Positions 9,442 through 18,619 of a DNA stretch of 64,000 bases are shown piece after piece. A model generated the notes under the pieces. The model was given only the letters and a program-made list of their open reading frames with translations, was not told the origin of the DNA and searched no databases. The position numbers were made by a program, and so were the translations under genes. The DNA is from Moraxella sp. (lineage in GTDB: Bacteria > Pseudomonadota > Gammaproteobacteria > Pseudomonadales > Moraxellaceae): NCBI RefSeq assembly GCF_030525845.1, contig NZ_JAUNDY010000007.1, forward strand, positions 1 through 64,000. Reading direction: 5' to 3'. Within the stretch, counting starts at the first letter, position 1. Each line of letters starts with the position of its first letter.

Positions 9442-10046
9442 CGATATGTTTTGTGCTTCAATGTATCGTGCCATGTCTGATAATCAGGCATGGCTTTTTT
9501 GACTTCACGCCAAAAATTGGCACTGTGGTTGGCGTGGATAAGATGACATAGTTCATGGACAAAGACATACTCGGTGCATTCATAGGGATAAGCAGGCAGA
9601 TAAGTACATAGCCAAATTCGACCCCGTGCAGGATTGCAGGTTCCCCAGCGTGTTTTCATCTTTTTTAGACGAACCTCTTTGGCGTATCTGCCAACGATGG
9701 GTTGCCATTTTTGTTGAAGTAGGGGGATTTTTTCGTGCAGTGCTTGACGATAAATTGCCAAAATGGCATGCTCATCATCAGGCAACTCATGAGGTTCTCC
9801 CCATAAGGTACGCCATATTAAGGGGGTCTGATTTAATAATCTTTGATGGGTGCGTATCGCCCACGATAGGCGTGCATGAATGACGCTGATGGCAAGCGAA
9901 TGATTTGCTTGGATTGGCACACTGACATGACATTGACCTGCCTGCATACGAAAATTGATGTTTTTGACAGTCTTTTTATGGATTACAAGATGTATGCCAT
10001 GTTGTGCAAAAATATGATGAAGTTCATCTAAACTCATGATGGACAA
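9435..10046 (-). CDS. YgjP-like (M48/DUF45) zinc metallohydrolase
   Basis: A 203-residue protein with the zinc signature HELCHLIHANHS near residue 165, a downstream F-W-x-x-V and the upstream KKMKTRWGTCNPARG stretch typical of the YgjP family. These are predicted SprT-like or WLM-like metallopeptidases of uncertain substrate. Its 3' end overlaps the oxyR 3' end by 7 nt (convergent genes). A nearby OmpA-like lipoprotein gene on the same strand ends 47 nt upstream. Confidence 0.85.
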   Translation of the reverse strand: MSIMSLDELHHIFAQHGIHLVIHKKTVKNINFRMQAGQCHVSVPIQANHSLAISVIHARLSWAIRTHQRLLNQTPLIWRTLWGEPHELPDDEHAILAIYRQALHEKIPLLQQKWQPIVGRYAKEVRLKKMKTRWGTCNPARGRIWLCTYLPAYPYECTEYVFVHELCHLIHANHSANFWREVKKAMPDYQTWHDTLKHKTYRY

Positions 10047-10093
10047 CCATTAAAAAAGCAGGTTGAAATCAACCTGCCTCGACATGGGTCAAA

Positions 10094-10738
10094 TTAGTTC
10101 ACGCTTTGTGGAGCGATGATGGTTAGTTCAACACGGCGGTTTGGCTCATATGTGCTACCAAACTGAGTGGTGGCACCACGACCGATGGCACTGATACGAG
10201 CTGCATTCACGCCTTGTGCAGTTAGGTAGTTTGCAACCGCAGCGGCACGGTTTTGTGATAAGATTTGGTTGGTATTGGCGTTACCCTCGATAGAAGCATA
10301 GCCATTAACCACAACATTGGTTTGGTCGTATTGTTTTAGGGTGCTAGCAACTTGGTTTAGGGCGTTGTATGAGCTTGGTTTGATGTCATATTTACCAACA
10401 TTAAAAGTGATCGCCTCTGGGATAGCAAGATTGATGTTATTGGTAACAGGGTCGCGAGTTACTTCGATGCCAGTACCAGCAGTTTGTGCTTTTAGTTGGG
10501 CTTCTTGGCGACCCATATAAGCACCGATACCCGCACCCAGTGCTGCACCGATGGCGGCATCACGACCAGTTTTCTCGCCACCTGTTGCCTTAGAGATGGC
10601 AGCACCTAGTGCAGCACCGCCCAATGCACCTAGACCTGCTTTGGTAGCAGTGCTGTTTGTGCCTGTGGCACCAGTGGTCGCACAGCCTGTCAAAATCATG
10701 CTGGCAGAAACGGCAGTTACAGTAAGAATTTTTTTCAT
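10094..10738 (-). CDS. OmpA-family outer-membrane lipoprotein with glycine zipper (YiaD-like)
   Basis: A 214-residue lipoprotein. The signal peptide ends in lipobox LTGC (Cys19). Residues ~35-75 form a glycine-zipper segment (GLGALGGAALGAAIS, GAALGAGIGAYMG). The C-terminal half is an OmpA peptidoglycan-binding domain (NVVVNGYASIEG, then LSQNRAAAVANYL and RISAIGRG). It is probably outer-membrane anchored and bound to murein. The architecture matches YiaD-like proteins. Confidence 0.9.
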   Translation of the reverse strand: MKKILTVTAVSASMILTGCATTGATGTNSTATKAGLGALGGAALGAAISKATGGEKTGRDAAIGAALGAGIGAYMGRQEAQLKAQTAGTGIEVTRDPVTNNINLAIPEAITFNVGKYDIKPSSYNALNQVASTLKQYDQTNVVVNGYASIEGNANTNQILSQNRAAAVANYLTAQGVNAARISAIGRGATTQFGSTYEPNRRVELTIIAPQSVN

Positions 10739-11068
10739 GGAATGTTTCCTTGTGAATGGATAAAGTAAATAACGCCCAAAGACGCTAGGCTTAACTGTGC
10801 ATATTATGCCAAAAAAACCTCTCTTATTTGTTATTGATATGTAGTTAATCGGTTATTTTAGGTTGAAAAATAATGGCAGATTTTTGTGTGTAAAAGGTGG
10901 ATTTTAAAAAAATCTAGCAAAATTAATGAGTTGTGATATTTTATTGATATTTATTTGTTGCTAAATATGTGTCATCACGCCAAAATTCGCCATTTTTACC
11001 CAAAATTTTGTTAAAATAGCAGATGTTCACGCTTTGTTTTAGATAAAAACACAAAATTGGTAGATGTC
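10739..11068. other. Gene-free AT-rich intergenic region (330 bp)
   Basis: Divergent promoter region between the OmpA-like lipoprotein (minus) and the acyltransferase (plus). A minus-strand -10-like CATAAT is visible near 10800-10805 and a plus-strand TAAAAT near 11013. No open frame with coding character, hairpin terminator or RNA gene is apparent. Confidence 0.5.
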
Positions 11069-12037
11069 ATGAGCCACAACAAAAACCGCACCACGTTACC
11101 CATCATTCAAAAACTGCACGACAAGCACCCAAAGCTCGCCCAAAAATTTAGCAAGCTGACCAATTATGGGGCGATTGCAGCCAACAGCATGGCATTGGGT
11201 GTGCCACTTTATACCGCAGGACTTGCCAAAACCTTTTTAAAATCCAAAAAAGGCGATAAAGCAGTGCTAGACATTGCCAATTATTGGATTTGTGCCAATA
11301 ATCTTTTGATTGATAAGTGCCTGCCACAGCGAGATTGGCGAATCAGTATTCCCAATGACTTAAAACCTGATGGTAAATATCTACTCATTTGCAATCACCA
11401 GTCATGGGTGGATACCAGCGTCATTCAATATGTGAGCGAGGGGGTGTTACCCATCACTCGGTTTTTTGCTAAGCATGAATTGCTCTACATTCCTGTGGTA
11501 GGGCAGGCGTTTTATTTTATGGATTTTCCGATGATGAAACGCCATTCTAGGGAACAGATCGCCAAAAACCCCGCCCTAGCAACACGAGATTTACAAGAGG
11601 CACGCCGAGCATGTCAGCTTTTGTCTTCTAAGCCATTTGTGCTGCTAAACTATCTTGAAGGCACACGCTTTACAAAAACCAAACACGACCGCCAGCAGTC
11701 GCCTTATCAACACCTCCTCAAACCCAAAGCAGGGGGATTTGCACTGGCGATTGCAAGTCTGGGCGAGCAGATTGATGGGATTTTGGACATGACGGTGGTG
11801 TATCCTGATGGTGTGCCTGATTATGGCGAGCTTTGGTCGGGAGAAATCACTCGTTTGGGCGTGGATATTCGTCATTTGCCGATGAGTCAGACGCTTTTTG
11901 ATGAATTGCAAGCAGGCAAGTACGACAGCGACGAGAGTGTCAAAGCCCAGCTGTTTGCCTTTTTGGACGAGGTTTGGCAAGTCAAAGATGAGCGAATCAC
12001 ACAAATGTTGAAGGATTTTGGCGAGCATGTCAGCTAA
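11069..12037 (+). CDS. PlsC-like lysophospholipid acyltransferase (YihG type)
   Basis: A 322-residue membrane-associated acyltransferase of the LPLAT family. The catalytic HX4D is H110-D115 in CNHQSWVD, and the substrate motif EGTR follows about 85 residues later (NYLEGTRFT). Length and the long N-terminal region resemble YihG-type acyltransferases rather than the ~245-residue PlsC. It probably acylates a lysophospholipid at the inner membrane. ATG 11069 is preferred to an upstream TTG at 11057. Confidence 0.88.
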   Translation: MSHNKNRTTLPIIQKLHDKHPKLAQKFSKLTNYGAIAANSMALGVPLYTAGLAKTFLKSKKGDKAVLDIANYWICANNLLIDKCLPQRDWRISIPNDLKPDGKYLLICNHQSWVDTSVIQYVSEGVLPITRFFAKHELLYIPVVGQAFYFMDFPMMKRHSREQIAKNPALATRDLQEARRACQLLSSKPFVLLNYLEGTRFTKTKHDRQQSPYQHLLKPKAGGFALAIASLGEQIDGILDMTVVYPDGVPDYGELWSGEITRLGVDIRHLPMSQTLFDELQAGKYDSDESVKAQLFAFLDEVWQVKDERITQMLKDFGEHVS

Positions 12038-12091
12038 TTTTATGCCAAACCATGATGAGACTACTCAATTTTACTATTAATACATTATCCT

Positions 12092-13198
12092 ATGTCAAAT
12101 AACGATACCTCCAAATTCTCAACCCTTGAAATCCCCAAATCCTCCGATGTGCCTGAGGACGTGATTGTACTTTTTGGCAATGACAAAGACGACCATGAGC
12201 CCACACTTGCCCAAAGTCGCACTAAAATTGTGTATGACTTGGTAATGTTGGTACTACTACTTGTTGATTTATGCTTGATTTTCGCTGACAACATCTTGAT
12301 GAGCGGACTTTTAACTAAGCTTGCTCAATGGGGTGGATTTAGTGCTACGCTTGATGTCTATCAAACCACTCATCATCTAAGCCTCTCTGCCATCGGCGGT
12401 GTGTTTACGCTGTTTTGGGTAGGCGAGCTGTTGGTGCGTTGGGCGATTGCCATCAAAAAGGGTACGTACTATCGCTGGTTTTTCTTTCCCTTTGTGCATT
12501 GGTATGAGACACTTGGGTGTATCCCCATGCTTCGTGCTTTGCGACTGCTACGAGCAGGCATTATCATCAAACGTCTGCACGATACTGGCGTAAAAGTCAT
12601 TCCTGATAATTGGCTAAATTCAGCTCGTTTTTATTATCATGTGGTACTAGAAGAGTTGTCCGATAGAGTTATCTTGACCGCCATCGGCAATTTTCGTGAG
12701 CAACTTGCCAAAACCACAACCAATGACGAGCTGGTTCAGCGTACCATTGACCGTAACCGAGCCGAGTTTGAAGCGGTGGTACTGGGGCTGTTACGCCGTG
12801 AGCTTGCTCCCAAGCTTCAACAGGCTTTTTTGGCACAGACAGGACAAAAACTCTCCCAAGAAATTGGACTTTCGGTCGAACAGGCTCTTTTGGACACGCC
12901 TGAATTTAGACGCTATCTCAAACTTATCCCCATCGCAGGCTCAATGATAGAATCCCAAATCACCAGCGTGGGCAAGCACATTGGCGAGAATGTAACCACC
13001 GCTGTCAATAAATGCCTGTTTGACACCCAAACACTAGATTCATTGATGGTCAATGTCGCCAAAGGGGTGGCAAGTATTGACACCACCGAACCCAACCTCC
13101 AAAAGCTCGTAGGTGGCGTGATTGAAGATGCGCTGACTGCTTTTGAAGCTCAGGTAAAAGTTCAGCAGTGGAAACACAAAGACCAGCTACCCCTTTAA
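12092..13198 (+). CDS. Membrane protein resembling a voltage-sensor domain with a soluble C-terminal tail
   Basis: A 368-residue protein of unknown function. Hydrophobic helices lie at about residues 48-72 and 90-115. A helix around residues 130-165 carries regularly spaced basic residues (LRALRLLRAGIIIKR), like the S4 of voltage-gated channels. The second helix has an acidic-basic pair in WVGELLVRW, as S2 segments do. No pore or selectivity filter (TVGYG-like) is seen. The C-terminal ~200 residues are soluble and helical. It may be related to bacterial proteins annotated as ion transporters, but no activity can be assigned. It lies 55 nt after the acyltransferase. Confidence 0.55.
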   Translation: MSNNDTSKFSTLEIPKSSDVPEDVIVLFGNDKDDHEPTLAQSRTKIVYDLVMLVLLLVDLCLIFADNILMSGLLTKLAQWGGFSATLDVYQTTHHLSLSAIGGVFTLFWVGELLVRWAIAIKKGTYYRWFFFPFVHWYETLGCIPMLRALRLLRAGIIIKRLHDTGVKVIPDNWLNSARFYYHVVLEELSDRVILTAIGNFREQLAKTTTNDELVQRTIDRNRAEFEAVVLGLLRRELAPKLQQAFLAQTGQKLSQEIGLSVEQALLDTPEFRRYLKLIPIAGSMIESQITSVGKHIGENVTTAVNKCLFDTQTLDSLMVNVAKGVASIDTTEPNLQKLVGGVIEDALTAFEAQVKVQQWKHKDQLPL

Positions 13199-13255
13199 TG
13201 TTTGGAAAACCACCTTTAAAATGATAAAATTGCCGAAATTTTTGCGGAATACACC

Positions 13256-14005
13256 ATGAAAGCGATAACCTTATTTGGCAAAATGCTAAGTTTTAGCCAA
13301 CTAAAAATCAATACCGACAACCTAGATACCATCAAGGCTGAATTATCCGATTTAACACAAAACAACAGCACCGTTCCTGTGGTCTTAGACAGCGAGTGCA
13401 TGCTTGACTTAGAGGCGTTGGTGGAGCTGTTATGGGAGCTTGGGATACAGCCCATCGGCGTGGTTGATGGCGTACTTAGCGAGCAAGCAAAGACGCTAAA
13501 ACTGGCAATATTCCCAGCCGATGGCAAACGTATTGAACGCATTAAGGCAAGCCCCAAACCTGACACCACCCCCAAAGAGGCACAAGTTGCCCTGCCAGCC
13601 TCAGAGGTTGTAACCAGCACACCCAATGAAACCTCCAAAGACGAAAAAGATGCGATGGGGGAGCGAGGCATTACCAGCGTGGTACACAATCACATGCTAC
13701 GCTCAGGGCAGAGCCTACAACACATCGGTGGCGACTTGATTGTCATCGGTGGCGTCAATAAAGGTGCAGAGGCTATCACGGATAATAGTTTGCATATCTA
13801 CGGACACGGTCAAGGTCGTCTCGTGGCAGGGGCGACAGGCGACAAAAATGCTCGTATTTTCTGCCAAAAATTTGACCCCACGCTCGTGTCAGTGGCGGGT
13901 ACTTATTGTCTAAGTGATGCCATTCCTCCTCAGATGATAAATAAAGCAGTTCAGGTACATTATGATGAAAATCAAGGGCTTATTTTTAGTTTGATGGAAA
14001 TGTGA
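13256..14005 (+). CDS. minC: Septum-site inhibitor MinC
   Basis: MinC blocks FtsZ assembly away from mid-cell. The 249-residue protein has the N-terminal FtsZ-interacting domain (to ~residue 105), a variable Pro/Thr-rich linker and the C-terminal beta-helix domain with the conserved RSGQSLQHIGGDLIVIGGVN and HIYGHGQGRLVAGATG. It is first of the minCDE cluster, in the usual order. Confidence 0.96.
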   Translation: MKAITLFGKMLSFSQLKINTDNLDTIKAELSDLTQNNSTVPVVLDSECMLDLEALVELLWELGIQPIGVVDGVLSEQAKTLKLAIFPADGKRIERIKASPKPDTTPKEAQVALPASEVVTSTPNETSKDEKDAMGERGITSVVHNHMLRSGQSLQHIGGDLIVIGGVNKGAEAITDNSLHIYGHGQGRLVAGATGDKNARIFCQKFDPTLVSVAGTYCLSDAIPPQMINKAVQVHYDENQGLIFSLMEM

Positions 14006-14012
14006 TTTAGCA

Positions 14013-14064
14013 TTTTTAAAAAATGTGGTACAATCGTCTGTTTGTAAGATTGTCATAAACAGAC
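14013..14064 (+). promoter_or_regulatory. Possible internal promoter and leader hairpin before minD
   Basis: TACAAT (14029-14034) has a weak TTAGCA 16 bp upstream. It is followed by a stem of GTCTGTTT (14036-14043) and AAACAGAC (14057-14064). This could let minDE be expressed apart from minC. Confidence 0.35.
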
Positions 14065-14095
14065 AGTAAAGATTTAGAAAATTAAGGAGTGCCTT

Positions 14096-14911
14096 GTGGC
14101 AAAAATCATCGTTGTAACATCAGGCAAAGGTGGCGTGGGTAAGACCACCACCAGTGCATCATTTGGTGCAGGTTTGGCAAAACGTGGCTATAAGACCGTG
14201 ATTATTGACTTTGATGTGGGCTTGCGTAACCTTGACCTGATTATGGGCTGTGAAAATCGCATTGTCTATGATTTTGTTGATGTGATTAGTGGTAACGCCA
14301 GACTCTCTCAGGCATTAGTAAAAGACAAACAGCTAGATAACCTCTACATTCTACCAGCTTCCCAAACACGAGACAAAGATGCACTGACTGATGAGGGCGT
14401 AGCCTCCGTCATGAAAGAGCTGTCTGATGAGCTAAATTTTGATTATATCATTTGTGATAGCCCAGCTGGGATTGAGCGTGGTGCCCAGCTTGCCATGTAT
14501 CACGCAGATGAGGCACTTATCGTTACCAATCCTGAGGTGTCGAGTGTCAGAGACTCCGACCGTATCATTGGCATTTTACAATCTCGCACCAAACGTGTTG
14601 AGGAGGGAGGGGCTGTCAAAGAGCATCTCATCATCACACGTTATAATCCAGAGCGTGCCGCACAAGGCGAAATGATGGGGATTGACGATATCGCCAATGA
14701 CATTCTAAAAGTGCCTTTGATTGGGGTCATTCCAGAATCTAATGCTGTGCTAGAAGCTTCCAACCACGGACAGCCCGTGATTCATTACCAAGATTCAGCA
14801 GCAGGTCAGTGCTATGACGACATCGTGGCGAGATTCTTGGGTGAAGAGCGTCCACTGCGTCATATCGATGTCAAGAAAAAAGGCTTCTTTGCCAAGCTGT
14901 TTGGGGGTTGA
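14096..14911 (+). CDS. minD: Cell-division ATPase MinD
   Basis: MinD is the membrane-cycling ParA-type ATPase that recruits MinC. The 271-residue protein begins [18 protein letters not shown], containing the deviant Walker A. It ends with an amphipathic lysine-rich membrane-targeting helix ([12 protein letters not shown]). The start is GTG at 14096 with AAGGAG seven bases upstream. It overlaps nothing but abuts minE, whose ATG begins one base after the stop. Confidence 0.97.
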   Translation: MAKIIVVTSGKGGVGKTTTSASFGAGLAKRGYKTVIIDFDVGLRNLDLIMGCENRIVYDFVDVISGNARLSQALVKDKQLDNLYILPASQTRDKDALTDEGVASVMKELSDELNFDYIICDSPAGIERGAQLAMYHADEALIVTNPEVSSVRDSDRIIGILQSRTKRVEEGGAVKEHLIITRYNPERAAQGEMMGIDDIANDILKVPLIGVIPESNAVLEASNHGQPVIHYQDSAAGQCYDDIVARFLGEERPLRHIDVKKKGFFAKLFGG

Positions 14912-14912
14912 T

Positions 14913-15191
14913 ATGAAAAAAGGATTTTGGAGCAGTTTGTTTGGCGGGGGCAATGAACCAACCAGTGCCTCGATTGCCAAAGACCGCCTAAAAGTCATCG
15001 TAGCAAGTCATGACCGCCTAAATACTCGTCTGACTCCTGAGCGTATCGATGAGATGAAGCGAGAGATTTTGGCGGTGGTCAATAAATTCATCAATGGCGT
15101 TCAAATTGATGATGTGAACATCAAACAACGCCATGAGGATAGTCTTGATGTACTAGAAATGAACATCAACCTACCCGAACGCAACTCTTAG
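14913..15191 (+). CDS. minE: Cell-division topological specificity factor MinE
   Basis: A 92-residue MinE. The N-terminal membrane and MinD-contact segment starts [12 protein letters not shown], followed by [14 protein letters not shown], the anti-MinCD region. The C-terminal half is the dimerisation domain. A longer reading from 14814 overlaps minD and is rejected; the ATG at 14913 directly follows the minD stop, so translation is probably coupled. Confidence 0.95.
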   Translation: MKKGFWSSLFGGGNEPTSASIAKDRLKVIVASHDRLNTRLTPERIDEMKREILAVVNKFINGVQIDDVNIKQRHEDSLDVLEMNINLPERNS

Positions 15192-15221
15192 AATGTCAAA
15201 ATCGATGTTCTAACTGTATGA

Positions 15222-15248
15222 CCAATCCCCCTTTTTAAAGGGGGTTTT
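15222..15248. terminator. Bidirectional terminator between minE and the YciO-like gene
   Basis: CCCCCTTT (15227-15234) pairs with AAAGGGGG (15237-15244) and is followed by TTTTATT. The minus-strand gene stops at 15247. Confidence 0.8.
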
Positions 15249-15795
15249 ATTGGGTTAAATCCACCACATTGACCGCCACATCATCAACCACGCCCACATC
15301 CACCAAAACCGCCACTTGGGTGTCAAACTTATCAGCAATCTCATAATACTCGGTTACTCGCTCGCCTTGATAGATGAGCGGGGCGACAAAGATAGGTTCA
15401 CCCATTTCTTGTAACAACATCGTCATCACAGGTGTGGCGGACGTGCCAAAGGCTAAGGATTTTTTGGTGATGATTTTTTTGTTGACCGCTTTGGTTGGTT
15501 CTAGGATAAAGGCATTTTGGGGCAAAAAGTCAGATTTGAGCGTAGCAAACGCCCCATTATCCACCACCGCCACGCTTGATAATTCGCTGATGTTTTGGCA
15601 AATCAGCACCAAATCCGACTCACTCACGCCCAATCGTTTGAGGTTTTCAAAGGCATTTTTGGCATTCATACCAAACATAAAGCGATAGCCATTTTCGGTA
15701 GGAGCGATGATAAGCTCCCCTGATTGCAAAGCGGATACCGCCTCACTCATGAGGCGAGCTTGGGGGTTGTCGGGGTGAATGTATAGGGTTTTCAT
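15247..15795 (-). CDS. YciO/Sua5-YrdC domain protein
   Basis: A 182-residue protein beginning MKTLYIHPDNPQARLMSEAV, close to the start of E. coli YciO, with SGELIIAPTENGY in place of the YrdC nucleotide-binding loop. YrdC/Sua5 proteins make threonylcarbamoyl-AMP for tRNA t6A; YciO has been tied to a related role, less well defined. The usual Lys-Arg pair of active YrdC/Sua5 enzymes is not obvious and the C-terminus is short, so activity is uncertain. The ATG at 15795 lies 9 nt after the epmC stop, suggesting an operon. Confidence 0.75.
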   Translation of the reverse strand: MKTLYIHPDNPQARLMSEAVSALQSGELIIAPTENGYRFMFGMNAKNAFENLKRLGVSESDLVLICQNISELSSVAVVDNGAFATLKSDFLPQNAFILEPTKAVNKKIITKKSLAFGTSATPVMTMLLQEMGEPIFVAPLIYQGERVTEYYEIADKFDTQVAVLVDVGVVDDVAVNVVDLTQ

Positions 15796-15803
15796 GTGTA
15801 TCC

Positions 15804-16484
15804 TTAGTTGGCGTTGTGAGCATTCATGTCCAAAAACACCCAAATCAACCGCTTGGCATCTTTGGGTAATGTGTGTACATTGGCAAGATAATCATGGGCT
15901 TTGGCGTAGACATCTTGGGCAAAGGTACTGTTTGATGTGTCAAAATCGGCGTTGAGATTATCTGCTGACACATAAAAATACCGCCCCAATGCCAAGGACA
16001 GCAAGCACTCAATCGCTTGGGGTTTGATTTCTACTTGCTCAAACTGACGCTGAGTGCTTTCATCTCGCCCGTCAGGACAATACCAATACCCAAAATCATC
16101 AAGCTCCCGACGCTTTGCCCCTGCCACGCACCAATGGCTGATTTCATGTAAGGCACTTTGGAAAAATCCATGAGCAAAAAGAATGCGGGCAGGTTCACCA
16201 CCCCTACTGGCAAAATACTCAGGTTCACTCTCGCCACGCACCAGCACCGTTGGTGTAGAGCCGTGCTGATAAAGGTGGTTAAATAGGGCGATGAGCCAAT
16301 CGGTTTGTTGGAATTCGTCATCTGGTAGATGTTGCCATGCGTGTTTGAGTGTGGCGTAGAGAGTATCGTCTGTGTTGATACCAATATCTTGGACGAAAGC
16401 TTGGATTTGGGTGTTTTGATAAAAATCTTGCCATAGGGTAGGGCAAGATTGTGGGCTTAATGCACTAAAATCAACGCTCATCAT
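15804..16484 (-). CDS. epmC: Elongation factor P hydroxylase EpmC (YfcM)
   Basis: EpmC hydroxylates the beta-lysylated lysine of EF-P. The 226-residue protein contains FAHGFFQSALHEISHWCVAG, followed by RRELDDFGYWYCPDGRDE and VEIKPQAIE, which match E. coli YfcM nearly residue for residue. The HEISHW cluster is the probable metal site. An N-terminal extension of about 40 residues compared with E. coli is present. It is followed by the YciO-like gene on the same strand. Confidence 0.93.
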   Translation of the reverse strand: MMSVDFSALSPQSCPTLWQDFYQNTQIQAFVQDIGINTDDTLYATLKHAWQHLPDDEFQQTDWLIALFNHLYQHGSTPTVLVRGESEPEYFASRGGEPARILFAHGFFQSALHEISHWCVAGAKRRELDDFGYWYCPDGRDESTQRQFEQVEIKPQAIECLLSLALGRYFYVSADNLNADFDTSNSTFAQDVYAKAHDYLANVHTLPKDAKRLIWVFLDMNAHNAN

Positions 16485-16582
16485 AAAACTTTACAAATTT
16501 TAAAGTTAAATTATAGCACATTTGCCAACAAATCATGTATTTTGCGGTATAATGGATAATCAACAAGAAAAATTGGGAAAAT

Positions 16583-17119
16583 ATGACCGAACAATCAGTA
16601 ACCATGCCACAGCGTATTTCCTTTGATAAATGGGCGGATATTGGCTTTGAGTGGCAGGGCGTTGTGCCAGTATCTACTTTTGAGCGATTATCCACCCAAG
16701 TTCATGCAACAAACAGCGAAGACTTGCAAATCGCACTTCGCTTAACCAAAGAAGATGGTGTTACATGGCTTGGTTTCGATGTGATGGCGGTATTATCTAC
16801 ATCATGTCAGCGATGTTTGGACGAGCTGTCTGTGGATGTCTCTGGTAGCTATCGTATGGCTATTTTGGAAAATGAGCAGAAAATTAGTCATTTACAGTCC
16901 ATTGATGAGATGGCGGACTATGTGCTACTTGATGAGGTGTGCATGGGCGTCCAAAAGATGCTCCCTGTGGCGGATTTGCTTGAAGATGAGTTGCTACTTG
17001 CCATGCCGTTATCGCCACGTCATGACGACTGCCAAATGCTAATAGAGAATGCAGATGAAAAGGGCGAGCCTAGTGATAATCCATTTGCGGTGTTGCAGAC
17101 CTTAAAAGGCACGCTATGA
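16583..17119 (+). CDS. yceD: YceD (DUF177), 23S rRNA accumulation protein
   Basis: A 178-residue member of the YceD/DUF177 family, linked to large-subunit rRNA accumulation. The conserved CxxC-type motif is SCQRCLDEL near residue 75. Adjacency to rpmF is the standard context. Here rpmF is 180 bp downstream with its own probable promoter. Confidence 0.9.
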   Translation: MTEQSVTMPQRISFDKWADIGFEWQGVVPVSTFERLSTQVHATNSEDLQIALRLTKEDGVTWLGFDVMAVLSTSCQRCLDELSVDVSGSYRMAILENEQKISHLQSIDEMADYVLLDEVCMGVQKMLPVADLLEDELLLAMPLSPRHDDCQMLIENADEKGEPSDNPFAVLQTLKGTL

Positions 17120-17179
17120 TATTTTGAGATTATTTTGTGAAATTTGAAAAATATTCTTTAAAAATAATAAATTTTTGGG

Positions 17180-17243
17180 TATAATAGGGAGTTTGAATGT
17201 ATCTGCACCCATTTGTAAGGCGAAATGATGCTACCGCCACAGA
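17180..17243 (+). promoter_or_regulatory. Probable rpmF promoter and structured leader
   Basis: TATAAT at 17180-17185 lies about 115 nt upstream of rpmF. The leader contains GTATCTG (from ~17198) matched by CAGATAC (~17236-17242), a 7-bp stem over a ~30-nt loop, possibly autoregulatory. Confidence 0.4.
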
Positions 17244-17300
17244 TACCCACTTTCATTTAAATTTGGCACACTCGTTGCCCACTTATATTTAGGAGCTATC

Positions 17301-17486
17301 ATGGCAGTTCAACAAAACCGCAAAAGCCGTTCACGCCGTGATATGCGTCGTTCACACGACCGTATCAGCGTTGCTACTTTGAGCATTGATTCTACTACTG
17401 GCGAAAAACACATTCGTCACCACGCCACCAAAGATGGTTTTTATCGTGGTCGCCAACTGTTCAAAGTTAAAGCAGTAGAAGCCTAA
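17301..17486 (+). CDS. rpmF: 50S ribosomal protein L32
   Basis: A 61-residue basic protein with [20 protein letters not shown], the classic bL32 start, and a C-terminal [16 protein letters not shown] lies upstream of the ATG. The zinc-binding Cys ribbon of some L32 proteins is absent, as in many gammaproteobacteria. Confidence 0.97.
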   Translation: MAVQQNRKSRSRRDMRRSHDRISVATLSIDSTTGEKHIRHHATKDGFYRGRQLFKVKAVEA

Positions 17487-17507
17487 CTCTTTGTCTGCAA
17501 AAGATAA

Positions 17508-17543
17508 AGCCAAGTTTCATGAGTGCATGAGCTTGGTTTTTTT
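17508..17543 (+). terminator. Terminator after rpmF
   Basis: CCAAG (17510-17514) and CTTGG (17532-17536), with an inner CATG/CATG pairing, are followed by a run of seven T. Confidence 0.75.
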
Positions 17544-17668
17544 ATAAACAAATTTTTTAGAAATTACCATAATTTTAAAAAATTTGTTTGTATTTTTCTG
17601 CTTAATTTGTAAACAACCGTTCTATTTTTATGATAAAATGGACGCATTTTAATCAAACATGGTGAATT

Positions 17669-18619
17669 ATGACACAGACAAAACGTGTGGCAGTGATTTT
17701 TCCCGGTCAAGGCTCACAAAGCATTGGCATGCTGGACGAACTTGCCGAACAATTTGACGTGGTTAAGACAACTTTTGACGAAGCAAGCGAAGCCTTAGGC
17801 GTGGATTTGTGGGAGATTACCCACGATGAGACTCGCCTGCATGACACCAAATACACTCAGCCTGCCCTATTGACCGCCAGTATTGCCATTTGGCGTATCA
17901 TCACGCCTGTGCTGGCACGCCAAGACATCAAGCCTGCCTATCTGGCAGGGCATTCTTTGGGTGAATACTCCGCACTCGTGGCAAGTGACGTGCTGAGTTT
18001 GGCGGAGGCAGTTTGTCTTGTCCACGAACGTGGCAAACTCATGACGGACGCAGTAGCAGGCATGGACACACAAATGGCGGCGGTACTTGGTTTAGAAGAT
18101 GAACAAGTGGCAAGCCTATGCGAAGATGCCACCGAAAATGCAGGTATCGTGGATACTGCCAACTTTAACAGTCCTGCCCAAGTTGTCATCGCTGGCACAC
18201 AAGTGGGCGTAACGCACGTCTTGACAGCGGTTGAGACGCTGGGTAAAAAGGCTGTTCCACTCAAAGTCTCCGTGCCTTCGCATTGTGCTTTGATGAAGCC
18301 TGCCAGCGAAAAACTCTCAGAACTTCTAAACCAAACCGATTTTCACCCTGCGACCATTCCTGTCATTCAAAACCGCCATGCCGAAGTTCATAAGGGTACA
18401 GGCGACATCAAGCTTGCCTTGATCGAACAGCTCTCCATGCCTGTTCAATGGACAAAAACCATGCAAAAACTGGCGGATAAACAAATCGAACTGGTCATCG
18501 AATGTGGACCTGGCAATGTGCTATCCAACCTTGCCAAACGCCAAGAAACCCCGATTACTGCCCTACCTACTGACAAATTGGCACGTTTAGAAAAATTGGA
18601 GAATTTACATGAGTCGTAA
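17669..18619 (+). CDS. fabD: Malonyl-CoA:ACP transacylase
   Basis: FabD loads malonate onto ACP for fatty-acid synthesis. The 316-residue protein has FPGQGSQ at the N-terminus, the nucleophile motif GHSLGE and the catalytic His in VPSHCALM. It overlaps fabG by 11 nt, so the two are one transcript. In many relatives plsX and fabH precede fabD after rpmF; they are missing here. Confidence 0.97.
   Translation: MTQTKRVAVIFPGQGSQSIGMLDELAEQFDVVKTTFDEASEALGVDLWEITHDETRLHDTKYTQPALLTASIAIWRIITPVLARQDIKPAYLAGHSLGEYSALVASDVLSLAEAVCLVHERGKLMTDAVAGMDTQMAAVLGLEDEQVASLCEDATENAGIVDTANFNSPAQVVIAGTQVGVTHVLTAVETLGKKAVPLKVSVPSHCALMKPASEKLSELLNQTDFHPATIPVIQNRHAEVHKGTGDIKLALIEQLSMPVQWTKTMQKLADKQIELVIECGPGNVLSNLAKRQETPITALPTDKLARLEKLENLHES

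Noticed and set aside
11645..12028. 127-codon minus-strand frame in the acyltransferase gene
   Set aside because: Antisense shadow without motif or ribosome site.
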